Origin: DATGKG01 sp963851325
Lineage (GTDB): Bacteria > Desulfobacterota > Binatia > Binatales > Binataceae
Direction of reading: 5' to 3'
DNA length: 64,000 nucleotides
Assembly: GCA_963851325.1 (NCBI GenBank)
Contig: CAWKOR010000001.1
Location: 62,001 to 126,000 of the forward strand
Within the stretch, counting starts at the first letter, position 1; each line of letters begins with the position of its first letter. Under the pieces are notes generated by a model. That model saw nothing but the letters and a program-made list of their open reading frames with translations. It was not told the DNA's origin and did not search any database. Positions 41,369 to 50,443 of the stretch are shown piece by piece. Position numbers and translations under genes: made by a program.

Positions 41369-42192
41369 TAGAATGGCCACACCCAATCGAACAGCCGGGT
41401 TCCGAGGCCGTTGCCTTGCTTGTCGCGTATTTGTCCTTCGCCGATCATGCTGACCTGGAGGTTGGCGACCAGGGTGGAGGAAACCATATTGTTGGAGTCG
41501 AGATCCTCGGGCCGCACCACGCCGCTCAGGCGAATCGTGTCGTTCTCGCCGTTGACCTGCACGTGGCGGTCGCCGCGGATCGAAAGGGTCCCGCTCGGAT
41601 TAACCGCCACTACGATCGAGCTGACGGTGGCAGTAAAAGTATCGCCGGCCGACATCGCGCCACTGCCGCTACTCGAGTTATCGGAAGATCCGCTGACCAG
41701 GCTGTTGATGTTGAGCAGCGGGTAATGTTGCCCCAGCCATTCGGTGCCGCTGAGCAGATTGGGAATTCCTCCGCTGATCGATCCCTTATGCGAGAGGCTC
41801 GTCGCCCCCTTCGACTCGGAACTCATCGACTCGACCACGCTGACGGTGACGATGTCGCCGACCGAACGCGCCTTCACATCCGAGACCATATCTACGGCGC
41901 CGACCCGCATCGCGATGCTCCCCTCGGCGGCGGGTTGAAACGAAACCCGATCCTGTTGGGTTATGTCGACCCCGCGGTCGCCCTTCAGGGAGGGCGCGCT
42001 GATGGCCTGCTGGATTTCGGGATCCTGCGTCATGGGCTTGCTTTCATTCGCTTTCGCTTTGGAGGGCATCGGCGACATCAACAGGCTTGGCACCGACGCG
42101 AGCATCGGAAGAAAAGGCAGCGCGGCCACGCACCCCTGAAAAATCGTTCCGATCGCCATCAGGAGCATTGCCTCGAGGAATTTGATTTTCAT
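41368..42192 (-). CDS. flgH: Flagellar L-ring lipoprotein FlgH
   Basis: A 274-residue outer-membrane ring protein. The N-terminal signal has a lipobox-like IFQGC. The family core VKARSVGDIVTVSVVESM appears mid-protein, with GDTFTATVSSIVVAVNPSGTL and ISGVVRPEDL-type (SGVVRPEDLDSNNMV) sequences after it. It starts in a 4-bp overlap with flgA and ends overlapping flgI. Confidence 0.92.
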   Translation of the reverse strand: MKIKFLEAMLLMAIGTIFQGCVAALPFLPMLASVPSLLMSPMPSKAKANESKPMTQDPEIQQAISAPSLKGDRGVDITQQDRVSFQPAAEGSIAMRVGAVDMVSDVKARSVGDIVTVSVVESMSSESKGATSLSHKGSISGGIPNLLSGTEWLGQHYPLLNINSLVSGSSDNSSSGSGAMSAGDTFTATVSSIVVAVNPSGTLSIRGDRHVQVNGENDTIRLSGVVRPEDLDSNNMVSSTLVANLQVSMIGEGQIRDKQGNGLGTRLFDWVWPF

Positions 42193-42959
42193 TGCATCAC
42201 CAGTTCAGCAAGCTTCGGGCCGGTCACCGTGACCGCCACCGGCATCCCGCTGCCCGGATTGATCATGGTTACGCTGTCGCCAACTGCGGCTTGGGTTTCC
42301 GCACGCAATTGGGCGCGCACCGAGATTGCGCCGTTCTTCACCAGCACCGTCACGAGATCGCCCGGATGCACCACAATGGGACGCTTCAGCAGGTTCTGGT
42401 AAAGCGGCTGACCGGCGCGGGTGAGCGTCGCGGCGACGTAGGGACCCTGATTCGGAAAGCTCGCGAGCACGCCCGGTGTCAGGCTGAATGCGTCAACCCA
42501 ATTGGATGCGAAATCCGCCGCCGAGGCGGATGCGTTGGGCTCGAGTTCGTGAGTCGCCGTCAACACCTGGCGGCTCGCATTCAATGCCGCTGAGCAAAAG
42601 AAGGTGCGATCTCCTACCTGCAACTCCACCATGAAACTGCGCGAAGTGAGGCTGGTGACTCCCGGCGCCACCGTTTTCAGCGTCGCACCCGCAGGCGGTC
42701 TGCATCCGAGCGTAACTCCGTCGATACGCATTTCCACCGGCACGATGCGCGCGAGGTGGACCTGGATTTCCCGGGTGAGTTCGGCGCCCTCGGGCGCCTC
42801 GCTCACTCCCGGCGTCGCGAGCGCGGTTGCTTGGGGCGACGCGGCCGGGACTTCCGAGTCTCCATGCGCTGATGACCAAGTGATTATCAGCGCGCTGAGC
42901 AGAATCAGGAAGCTGACTCCGGTTGTGCCGCCCCTGGTCGATTTACTGGATGAGCGCAT
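42189..42959 (-). CDS. flgA: Flagella basal body P-ring formation protein FlgA
   Basis: A 256-residue periplasmic chaperone for FlgI. The N-terminal hydrophobic segment FLILLSALIITWSSAHG is a signal or anchor. The C-terminal SAF-like domain has RPIVVHPGDLVTVLVKNGAISVRAQLRAETQAAVGDSVTMINPGSG, typical of FlgA. The ATG at 42959 overlaps flgG by 17 bp; a TTG start at 42986 is less likely. Confidence 0.85.
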   Translation of the reverse strand: MRSSSKSTRGGTTGVSFLILLSALIITWSSAHGDSEVPAASPQATALATPGVSEAPEGAELTREIQVHLARIVPVEMRIDGVTLGCRPPAGATLKTVAPGVTSLTSRSFMVELQVGDRTFFCSAALNASRQVLTATHELEPNASASAADFASNWVDAFSLTPGVLASFPNQGPYVAATLTRAGQPLYQNLLKRPIVVHPGDLVTVLVKNGAISVRAQLRAETQAAVGDSVTMINPGSGMPVAVTVTGPKLAELVMQ

Positions 42960-43731
42960 TGGCGGTGTTCTGCATCTGATCGGCAACCTGAACGGCCTTG
43001 GAACTCGCCTCGTATGCGCGTTGCGCCGAGATCAGTCCCACCAGTTCCTGGACCGTGCTTTCGTTAGGCATCTCGAGGAATCCCTGCGCGACTGAGCCGA
43101 ATCCATTTTGCCCGCCGACCCCGGTCTGCGGCGGTCCCGACGCTTGCGTCTGCGAGTAGAGATTCTGGCCCATCGGTTGCAATCCGGATGGATTGAGGAA
43201 GTTGATGATCTGAAGCTGGCCGACCTGGCTCGGCAGCGTCTGGTTCCCCACCTGCACCGATACCGTGCCATCGGGACCGATAGTGAGGTTGCGCGCGCCC
43301 TGCGGAACGTTGATCCCAGGCATCACGCCGTAGCCGTCGAGGGTCACCATCTTGCCGTTCTGATCGAGACGGAAGCTGCCGTCGCGGGTGTATGAGATCG
43401 ATCCATCGGGCATCGAGACCTGGAAAAATCCGTTGCCCTGGATTGCTACGTCGAGCGGGTTGCCGGTGTTGTCGAGCTCGCCCTCGGTGAAGACTTGATC
43501 GACCGATGCGGTTCGGGTTCCGAGCCCGATCGATGATCCGGTCGGCACGAAGCTGGTTTGCGAGGATTGAGTACCCGCCTGCCGCTCATTGACGTAGAGC
43601 AGGTCCTGAAAATGGGCGCGGGAGACTTTGAATCCGGGCGTCGATGCGTTGGCGAGGTTATTCGAAATGACCTGAATCTGGGTCTCTTGCGCCTGCATTC
43701 CGGTCGCGGCGGTGGACATTGCCTGAAGCAT
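42943..43731 (-). CDS. flgG: Distal rod protein FlgG
   Basis: A 262-residue rod protein. Starts MLQAMSTAATGMQAQETQIQVISNNLANASTPGFKVSRA and ends YEASSKAVQVADQMQNTANAL, the paired helices of axial proteins. The middle VDQVFTEGELDNTGNPLDVAIQGNGFFQV is the FlgG/FlgF hallmark. The length fits FlgG rather than FlgF. Confidence 0.93.
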   Translation of the reverse strand: MLQAMSTAATGMQAQETQIQVISNNLANASTPGFKVSRAHFQDLLYVNERQAGTQSSQTSFVPTGSSIGLGTRTASVDQVFTEGELDNTGNPLDVAIQGNGFFQVSMPDGSISYTRDGSFRLDQNGKMVTLDGYGVMPGINVPQGARNLTIGPDGTVSVQVGNQTLPSQVGQLQIINFLNPSGLQPMGQNLYSQTQASGPPQTGVGGQNGFGSVAQGFLEMPNESTVQELVGLISAQRAYEASSKAVQVADQMQNTANALIQ

Positions 43732-43746
43732 CTTTTCCTACTCCCC

Positions 43747-44451
43747 CTATGCCGTGAGTGTGAAAGCCTGAATGGCTTGATTTTGATTGGCGTCGATTGC
43801 ATGCACCGCCTTCATCGAGGCGTCGTAGTTGCGCATCATGCTCAGCATCGAGACCATGGTCCCCATTTCCGAGCCGGCGCTGCCTTCCAGGAATCCCTGG
43901 TGCATCTGGCTGTTGGTTGCCGGCGGCAAGACCTCGCCGTGCGCGGTGCGATACAGGCTCGCGCCGGCCGGTACCATCTCGGTGCCCGAAGGATCGACCA
44001 TCGCGATTTGCCCGTTAGGCTTGCCGTTGACGCCGATCACGCCGTCGCCGCCGATCGTCACATTGCCGCCCTGGCCGAGGTTGATGGTTGCGCCGGTCTG
44101 GCTCAGCACCGGATATCCCGACGCCGTCAGCGTGCCATCGGACTCCACGTGGAGCGTGCCGTTGCGCGTGTAGGCGTTGCCGGTCGGAGTTTGCACCACC
44201 ATGAAGCCGGGGCCGCTTACCGCGACGTCCATCGGGTTGCTGGTGGACTGCATCGGTCCCGCCGACATGTCGATCGCGGGCGGGGCGCTGGCGGCATATT
44301 GGTATGGAGTATCGTTGCCGTTGACTGACTCGATGACGTTTTGGAAGCGGCGAAATCCGGGTGTGTTGAGGTTGGCGAGATTGTCGGCGGCGACTCCGAG
44401 TCCGGCGAGCAAGCTCGTCGCGCCCGATGCGGCCAGGAAAAGTCCATTCAT
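43747..44451 (-). CDS. flgF: Proximal rod protein FlgF
   Basis: A 234-residue rod protein with the N-terminal LLAGLGVAADNLANLNTPGFRRFQN motif, SNPMDVAVSGPGFMVVQTP, and a C-terminal MLSMMRNYDASMKAVHAI end. It is shorter than FlgG, as expected. It starts in an ATGA overlap with the sigma factor gene. Confidence 0.88.
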   Translation of the reverse strand: MNGLFLAASGATSLLAGLGVAADNLANLNTPGFRRFQNVIESVNGNDTPYQYAASAPPAIDMSAGPMQSTSNPMDVAVSGPGFMVVQTPTGNAYTRNGTLHVESDGTLTASGYPVLSQTGATINLGQGGNVTIGGDGVIGVNGKPNGQIAMVDPSGTEMVPAGASLYRTAHGEVLPPATNSQMHQGFLEGSAGSEMGTMVSMLSMMRNYDASMKAVHAIDANQNQAIQAFTLTA

Positions 44452-45041
44452 TTCAAATCCCCTTTGTCTACTTCCATTGCTTCGCGCAGCCGGTCGATCG
44501 CGCCTTTCAGCGCGCGTGACACCGCGCTCTCGGATTCCTCGACCACCGCCGCGATTTCCGCCAGCGTCAGTTCCTCATAAAAATAAAGCGTGACGATGAG
44601 CCGCTCGCGCTCGCTCAAGTGATATTCGAGCAACTCGCGCACTTGCGCGGTCTCGGCGCTGTCGACGGCGTTGCGGTCGCGATTATCCGGCAGCGAGTCG
44701 GGCTCGATGTCGCTCCCGATCACCAGGACGTCGTCGCTGCCGACCCCCGCGCCCTTCATCGCGGTTTGAATCTCGCGCATCAGCGCGCCGTGCACGTGCG
44801 AGCGCGCGAACACGCCGAAGCCAACGCCGCGTGAGGGATCAAAGCGCCGCGCCGCCAGCAGCAGTCCGTAGCATCCAGCCGAGACCAGGTCCTCGCGACC
44901 GAGACCGATACGCGGTGAGAGCCAGGCGCGATCGACCTGATGCAGCACCAGCGGCAGATAATCCTCGACCAACCGCGCGATCTCGCCCTCGGGCAGCGTC
45001 GGCGCGGCTACGGCCTCGGATGGTTCAGCGTAAATCTTCAT
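44448..45041 (-). CDS. fliA: Sigma-28 (FliA)-like factor with shortened centre
   Basis: A 197-residue sigma factor starting MKIYAEP. Sigma region 2 is visible (REDLVSAGCYGLLLAARRFDPSRGVGFGVFARSHVHGALMRE), and sigma region 4 (LSERERLIVTLYFYEELTLAEIAAVVEESESAVSRALKGAIDRLRE). FliA is normally about 240 residues with a region 3 between these; here only some 45 non-helix-turn-helix residues separate them. It probably still directs the flagellar late genes, given the flgM gene in the cluster, but promoter recognition of the extended -10 by region 3 may be altered. It lies between flhA and flgF, and no flhF/flhG accompany it. Confidence 0.75.
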   Translation of the reverse strand: MKIYAEPSEAVAAPTLPEGEIARLVEDYLPLVLHQVDRAWLSPRIGLGREDLVSAGCYGLLLAARRFDPSRGVGFGVFARSHVHGALMREIQTAMKGAGVGSDDVLVIGSDIEPDSLPDNRDRNAVDSAETAQVRELLEYHLSERERLIVTLYFYEELTLAEIAAVVEESESAVSRALKGAIDRLREAMEVDKGDLK

Positions 45042-45055
45042 CGACGTTTTCGCTG

Positions 45056-47101
45056 CTACGCGATCCTTCCCACGATGCTGGGTTCGATACCGGCTGGGAT
45101 ATCGCTGGAACCGAGCACCACCACGTGACGCGAGGCGCGCCGTGCGACGCGCTCGAACAATCTTCGAATTTGCGGCGACACCACGATCGGCGGCGTTTCC
45201 ATCATCCGCGCCGCGGCCTCGCCGATAGCCTTGCGAATCGACTCGCCGACCTGCCGCGTCAGCGCAGGATCGGTAATCATGCGTTGATCCTGGCTGACGG
45301 CGGTGAAGAACGGTTCTTCGATGGTGGGATCCACCACCAGCACCGGGAGGACTCCATCCGCGCGCCGCAGCGGCTCGCATATCGCGCGTCCCAGCTGCGG
45401 GCGGATGCGCTCGGCGAGTTCGGCGGGATCCTTGGTAGTGGCGCCTTCCGCCGCCAGCGCTTCGAGGATCACGGGAAGATCGCGCACCGATATCCGCTGC
45501 GCCAGAATCAGTTGCAACACGCGAAACACCGACCCGAGATGGATTCCCATCCCCGAAAGTTCTTCGACGATGCGCGGCACTACTTTTTGCGCCATCTCGA
45601 GCATCCCCTCAACGTCTTTACGGGTCAGGATCTCGGCGGCGTTGGCGCGCACCACTTCGGCAAAGTGCGTGACCAGCACGGTCAGCGCATCGACCACCGT
45701 GTAGCCCGACAGGCGCGCATTGGTGACCTGCTCGCCGCCCACCCAGAAGGCGGGCAGGCCGAACGCGGGCTCGGTGGTTTCGATTCCTTTGACCGCGGCA
45801 TTGCGGCCCTTGGCTCCTGGAATCGCGAGGCTCATGGTGCCGCGCACCGCGCCGCGTGCGACTTCGGTGCCGCGCAGCAGGATGCGGTAGCCATTCTGTT
45901 CAAGCGCGAGATTGTCGACGATGCGAATCGCCGGCAGAGTGATGCCGAGTTCGTCGCGCACCTTGGGCCGCAGCGCCTGGACCTTGTCGGCCAGCTTCCA
46001 CGGCTCGTTGACGAAAGGTATCAGCGCGGCGCCCAGCTCCAGGCGCAGGATGTCCGGCCACGGTGGCGCGGCACCATCGGCAGCTTTCGGTTTCCCAATC
46101 GCAGGCTCCTTCGCGGCCGCGGCCAGCGCCGTGCGCGCGCGCATGCCGAGCCCGCCAAGTCCGGCCGCCATCGCCAGAAACGCGAGATGCGGCAAACCGG
46201 GGAAGAGTCCGATCAGCGCGAGCAGACCGCCGGCGCCAAACAGCACGCCTGGCTTGCGCATCAGTTCCTTGCCGATCGTCTCGGGCAAGTCGAACTCGCT
46301 GGCAGTGCGCGACACGATCAAGCCCGCGGCGGTCGACGTCAGAAGCGCGGGAATTTGCGCCGCCAGCCCATCGCCGACGGTCAGAATGGTATAGGTGCGA
46401 AGCGCATCGACGATCGACAGGCCGTGCTGGATCACGCCGACGAACAATCCCGCGATGAGATTGATCGCCATAATCATGATCGCGGCAATCGCATCGCCGC
46501 GTACGAACTTGCCGATACCGTCCATCGCCGCGTAAAAGTCGGCCTCGCGCCCGAGGTCGCGGCGGCGCTTGCGCGCTTCCTCCTCGCCAATACTCCCGGA
46601 GTTGAGGTCGGCGTCGATCGCCATCTGCTTGCCCGGCATCGCATCGAGGGTGAAACGCGCGGCGACTTCGGCCACCCGGCTCGCGCCCTTGGTCACCACC
46701 GCGAAATTGATAATCGCGATGACGATGAAGACCACGATTCCGATCGCATAGTTATCGCCTACGATCACGCGACCGAACGCTTCGATCACGCTGCCCGCCG
46801 CACTCGGACCGAGGTCGCCGTGCAGGAGGATGAGCCGGGTCGAGGCGACATTGAGCGACAAGCGCATCAGGGTCGCCACCAGCAGCACGGTGGGGAACGA
46901 GGAAAAATCCAGCGCGCTGCGATTGGAGGCTGAGACCACCAGCACCGTGATCGACAGCGCGATCGAGAGCGACAACATCACGTCGAGCAGAGTCGGGCCG
47001 ACCGGCGCGACCATCCCGGCCAGCACCAGCATCGCGGTCGCCGGTAGCGCAATCTCGGAGGCCGAGATGAACGGGATTTTCGGGGTCGTGGCAGCCATCA
47101 C
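45056..47101 (-). CDS. flhA: Flagellar export gate protein FlhA
   Basis: A 681-residue export gate component. The N-terminal third has about eight membrane segments, including the conserved loop ARFTLDAMPGKQMAIDADLNSGSIGEEEARKRR, while the C-terminal domain carries GYTVVDALTVLVTHFAEVVRANAAEILTRKDVE. It overlaps flhB by 4 bp. It couples proton flow to export of rod, hook and filament proteins. Confidence 0.94.
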   Translation of the reverse strand: MMAATTPKIPFISASEIALPATAMLVLAGMVAPVGPTLLDVMLSLSIALSITVLVVSASNRSALDFSSFPTVLLVATLMRLSLNVASTRLILLHGDLGPSAAGSVIEAFGRVIVGDNYAIGIVVFIVIAIINFAVVTKGASRVAEVAARFTLDAMPGKQMAIDADLNSGSIGEEEARKRRRDLGREADFYAAMDGIGKFVRGDAIAAIMIMAINLIAGLFVGVIQHGLSIVDALRTYTILTVGDGLAAQIPALLTSTAAGLIVSRTASEFDLPETIGKELMRKPGVLFGAGGLLALIGLFPGLPHLAFLAMAAGLGGLGMRARTALAAAAKEPAIGKPKAADGAAPPWPDILRLELGAALIPFVNEPWKLADKVQALRPKVRDELGITLPAIRIVDNLALEQNGYRILLRGTEVARGAVRGTMSLAIPGAKGRNAAVKGIETTEPAFGLPAFWVGGEQVTNARLSGYTVVDALTVLVTHFAEVVRANAAEILTRKDVEGMLEMAQKVVPRIVEELSGMGIHLGSVFRVLQLILAQRISVRDLPVILEALAAEGATTKDPAELAERIRPQLGRAICEPLRRADGVLPVLVVDPTIEEPFFTAVSQDQRMITDPALTRQVGESIRKAIGEAAARMMETPPIVVSPQIRRLFERVARRASRHVVVLGSSDIPAGIEPSIVGRIA

Positions 47102-48162
47102 GCGACTCCTTGTTCTTTTTCGCGGCGTGCATCGGCACGCATGATGGTCGCCAGCACCTCGGCAATCGCGCGATAGAACTGGCGCGGCAGTTGCTCGCCG
47201 ACCTCGACCGCCTTGAACAATGCGCGCGCCAGCGGCTTGTTCTCCATCACCGGCACCGCCGCCAGGCGCGCGATCGAGATGATGCGCAGGGCGTTTTCGC
47301 CCGCGCCCTTCGCGACTACCAGTGGCGCGGGATCGAAGCCGCGCCGATAGCGCAGGGCGACCGCGAAGTGGGTCGGATTGACGAGAACTACGGTCGCGGT
47401 GGCCGCTTGATGGATGCCGGCGACGCGCTTGAGGCGGCGCATGCGCATCGCTTTGCGAATCGCGCGCTTGACGAGCGGATTGCCTTCGTCCTGTTTGAGC
47501 TGGTCGAGGAATTCCTGGCGCGTCATGCGCAATTCGGTTTCGTGTTCGTAACGCTTATGCGCGTAGTCAGCGGCGGCGGCGACCAGCGCAATCGTCGCGG
47601 ATATATAAAGGATGCGACGGCTCGCGGCGGCCAGTGCGGAAAGGCCCTCCGCAAGGTCGTGTGCGCCCGCCGCCAGGCCGAGTCCCCATTGGGCCGTCTT
47701 CCAGGCGACCACCGCAATGAGAATGATCTTGACCGACGATTTGGCCAGCTCGACCGCGCCCGACCCCGAAAACGTACGTTTGAAATAGCTTGCGGGATTG
47801 ATGCGGCTGAGGTCGGGCGAGAGCTTCGAGAAAGTGAATATCAGGCCGCCCTGCGCCGCCGCGCCCGCGAGCGCCGCCGCGACCATCACCGCCGATACAA
47901 TCAATGTCGCTAGCAGCGGCCAGATCAGCGCACGGCCCATCGCAGCCGACAGGTCAGGCGATCCGCCGACCACCAGCCCCTGGCGAAAGATGCCCAGCAC
48001 ATTTCGGGAGATCAGGGAGGTGGCGCCCGCGATCAACAGGACCGCCGCCACGAACGAAATCGCCGCGGTCAGATCACGGGAGCGCGCGATCTGACCTTCT
48101 TCGCGCGCGCGTTGGCGCTTCTGCGGCAGCGCCGGGAAAATCTTTTCGTCGCGATCAGCCAT
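47098..48162 (-). CDS. flhB: Flagellar export switch protein FlhB
   Basis: A 354-residue substrate-switch protein. Four membrane segments are followed by a cytoplasmic domain with the self-cleaving NPTH (VVLVNPTHFAVALRY). The N-terminal EKIFPALPQKRQRAREEGQIARSRDL is the typical FlhB start. It overlaps fliR by 8 bp. Confidence 0.93.
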   Translation of the reverse strand: MADRDEKIFPALPQKRQRAREEGQIARSRDLTAAISFVAAVLLIAGATSLISRNVLGIFRQGLVVGGSPDLSAAMGRALIWPLLATLIVSAVMVAAALAGAAAQGGLIFTFSKLSPDLSRINPASYFKRTFSGSGAVELAKSSVKIILIAVVAWKTAQWGLGLAAGAHDLAEGLSALAAASRRILYISATIALVAAAADYAHKRYEHETELRMTRQEFLDQLKQDEGNPLVKRAIRKAMRMRRLKRVAGIHQAATATVVLVNPTHFAVALRYRRGFDPAPLVVAKGAGENALRIISIARLAAVPVMENKPLARALFKAVEVGEQLPRQFYRAIAEVLATIMRADARREKEQGVA

Positions 48163-48913
48163 GAAGCCATCCCATCGATTGCGTCATTACGCTGGTCCAC
48201 ATCCGCATCATGCCGCCGCCGAAACCGCTGGCATCCATTGCGATCAGCACCAACCCTGCCGAGACGACCGCAGCCGGCGCCGCGGTCAGAATGTTCACCT
48301 GTGGCGCAAGCCGGGCGATCACGCCCTGCGCGATCGAAATCACGAACAGCGGCACCATCACCGGAAACGCCAGGCCCAGTGCCAACGCGAACAAACGACC
48401 GGCCAGGGCGATCATGCTTTGCGGATTCGGTAGCGGCAGCGTTCCGAGCGGGAAGACGCCGAGGCTTTGCGCCAGCGCGCCGATCAACATGCGATGGAAC
48501 CCGCCGACGAAGAACAGCATCGCCGCCAATGCGCCGAGCCCATCTGAAAGAAGGTTGGGCGATTCGATGTCGGCGCGCAGAATCGCGCCGCTGTTGAGTT
48601 CCATGCCGCCGCCGAGCACGCTCCCGGCCGTCATTACCGCGCCTACGACCACGGCGGCTGCGAAAGACAACATCAGTCCGATGGTGAGCTCACGCACCAT
48701 CATGACGACGATGGGCAACAGTCCGGACGCTGCCGGCATCGCGACCGACGCCAGCGGCATCAGCGCTGCGGCGATCACGGCGGCCAGCAGCACGCGGATT
48801 CGAATCGGCAGCGCCACTCCCAAAAGCTTCGGCAGAGCGGCGATCACGCCGCCGGTGCGAGCAAAGAGCAATCCGAAGGCGAGTGCGGCGTCATTTCCGA
48901 CGGTGAGATTCAT
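48155..48913 (-). CDS. fliR: Flagellar export gate protein FliR
   Basis: A 252-residue membrane protein with FliR features (LPIRIRVLLAAVIAAALMPLA, MVRELTIGLMLSFAAAVV, ALGLAFPVMVPLFVISIAQGVIARLAPQVNIL). The start at 48913 overlaps the fliQ stop by 4 bp, which supports this ATG over one 15 bp upstream. Confidence 0.92.
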   Translation of the reverse strand: MNLTVGNDAALAFGLLFARTGGVIAALPKLLGVALPIRIRVLLAAVIAAALMPLASVAMPAASGLLPIVVMMVRELTIGLMLSFAAAVVVGAVMTAGSVLGGGMELNSGAILRADIESPNLLSDGLGALAAMLFFVGGFHRMLIGALAQSLGVFPLGTLPLPNPQSMIALAGRLFALALGLAFPVMVPLFVISIAQGVIARLAPQVNILTAAPAAVVSAGLVLIAMDASGFGGGMMRMWTSVMTQSMGWLHG

Positions 48914-49182
48914 CGCTGCACTATCCACGGAATCGCGACCAGGGCTTTATGCATGAAGCCGCCGAGGGTCGCCATCATCCAGGTTGAGCCGACCCACAGC
49001 ACGCCTAGCGCGGCTGCCAGCTTGGGGGTGAAAGAGACGCTGGCATCCTGCACCTGGGTCGCCGCTTGTAAGATGCCGAAGACAACCGCGATCAAAGTCA
49101 TCGCGCCCAACAGGGGACCGCCAACTTTGAGGCAGGCCACCAGGGCGGCGCGAAACAGATCCGATGCGATTGCTGAATTCAT
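48910..49182 (-). CDS. fliQ: Flagellar export gate protein FliQ
   Basis: A 90-residue, two-membrane-span protein of FliQ size: FRAALVACLKVGGPLLGAMTLIAVVFGILQAATQVQDASVSFTPKLAAALGVLW. It is part of the FliP-FliQ-FliR gate, in canonical order between fliP and fliR. Confidence 0.9.
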   Translation of the reverse strand: MNSAIASDLFRAALVACLKVGGPLLGAMTLIAVVFGILQAATQVQDASVSFTPKLAAALGVLWVGSTWMMATLGGFMHKALVAIPWIVQR

Positions 49183-49200
49183 AATCGAGCGGTCCTGCTT

Positions 49201-50004
49201 CTACGAAAAACTTCCGGCCAGATTTCCCAGCAACAGCGGCCACCCGGAGGCCAGCACGAACACCAGGAGTTTCAGCGGAATGGTGATTACGGTGGGTGGC
49301 AGCATGAACATTCCGAGCGCCATCAGCACCGCCGCAACGATCAGGTCGATGACGAGGAACGGCAGATAAATGAGGAAGCCAACCCGAAAGGCCGAGGTCA
49401 GTTCGCTCGATACGAAGGCCGGCACCAATGCGAAAAACGGCAGCGATTGAGTGCCGTCGTTCGCCGCGTTGAGGTTGCCCTTCGCCAGCAGCCCGCGCGC
49501 CATTTCGATATCCTCGGTGCGCGTTTGCCGCAGCATGAAGTCGCGCAGCGGCGCCTCCGCCTTTTCCGCCGCCTCGGCGGGACCCAGCTTGCCCGCCATG
49601 TATGGATCCAAGGCGGCGGCGCGAATCTTGGTCCAGGTCGGCGCCATCACGATCATGCTGAGGAACATCGCCAACCCGGTGATCACGATGTTAGGCGGTG
49701 TCTGCTGGAGTCCGAGCGCCTGGCGCAGCAGCGATAACACGATCACGATGCGGGTGAACGAGGTCAGCATGATGAGCAGCGCAGGTGCGAGCGATAACAA
49801 CGTCAATAGCGCCGCGATTTCCAGCGGCCCGGCGCCGCGATTGCCGATCGAGATCGCGAAGTCCGCCGCGCTCGCCACTGGTGGTACGAGCGGCGCCTGA
49901 ACTCGATGAGACGCGGCGATTGCGAAGCTCGAGCTTGCGGCCACGGCCGCGGTAGTCATCGCAATCGTCACGCCGGCGTGGATTATGGCTTTGGCAAATT
50001 TCAT
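49201..50004 (-). CDS. fliP: Flagellar export gate protein FliP
   Basis: A 267-residue protein with a cleavable-looking signal (MKFAKAIIHAGVTIAMTTAAVAASS). FliP signatures follow: LTSFTRIVIVLSLLRQALGLQQTPPN, PLRDFMLRQTRTEDIEMA, and VGFLIYLPFLVIDLIVAAVLMALGMFMLPPTVITIPLKLLVFVLASGW. fliO, usually just upstream, is absent; fliL overlaps the start by 4 bp instead. Confidence 0.94.
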   Translation of the reverse strand: MKFAKAIIHAGVTIAMTTAAVAASSSFAIAASHRVQAPLVPPVASAADFAISIGNRGAGPLEIAALLTLLSLAPALLIMLTSFTRIVIVLSLLRQALGLQQTPPNIVITGLAMFLSMIVMAPTWTKIRAAALDPYMAGKLGPAEAAEKAEAPLRDFMLRQTRTEDIEMARGLLAKGNLNAANDGTQSLPFFALVPAFVSSELTSAFRVGFLIYLPFLVIDLIVAAVLMALGMFMLPPTVITIPLKLLVFVLASGWPLLLGNLAGSFS

Positions 50005-50429
50005 TCGACCAGGTAGTCCGAAAAATAGATTTCGACCACGTCCTCATGAAAATCGCGATGCATAGCGGACAAGAGGTCGGTCTTGAGCTTGTCCTTGCCC
50101 GCCGGCGTCGCGAGGTCGGTTGAGGAAAGCGCCGTGACCACTGTGACGATGCGATCGCGCACGACCGGCAGCTTTTCGGTCATTTCTTCAGATTTTTTCT
50201 CCGGCACGCCGAGCACCGGCTCGAGCTTGATGTAGTGCTCGGCAGCGGTGTCGGCGAGGCGCAGTGTCATCTCTTTGACATCGACATAGGCGAGTTTAGG
50301 AGGAGGGGGCGGCGCTGCTTTTTTTGCGACCGCAGACTTCTTCCCTCTGAAGAGGAAGTGATATCCACCCGCGGCTCCTCCGATCAGGATGAGCGCGGCT
50401 ACCGCAACGATGATGATCTTCCTTAACAT
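50001..50429 (-). CDS. fliL: Flagellar stator-associated protein FliL
   Basis: A 142-residue single-pass inner-membrane protein: an N-terminal span KIIIVAVAALILIGGAAGG, a Lys/Pro linker (KKAAPPPPPKLAYV), and a periplasmic FliL domain ending FHEDVVEIYFSDYLVE. It assists stator recruitment in other bacteria. No motA/motB is seen in the window. fliM and fliN, which usually follow fliL, are missing. Confidence 0.85.
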   Translation of the reverse strand: MLRKIIIVAVAALILIGGAAGGYHFLFRGKKSAVAKKAAPPPPPKLAYVDVKEMTLRLADTAAEHYIKLEPVLGVPEKKSEEMTEKLPVVRDRIVTVVTALSSTDLATPAGKDKLKTDLLSAMHRDFHEDVVEIYFSDYLVE

Positions 50430-50443
50430 AGTGTTACTGGGTG

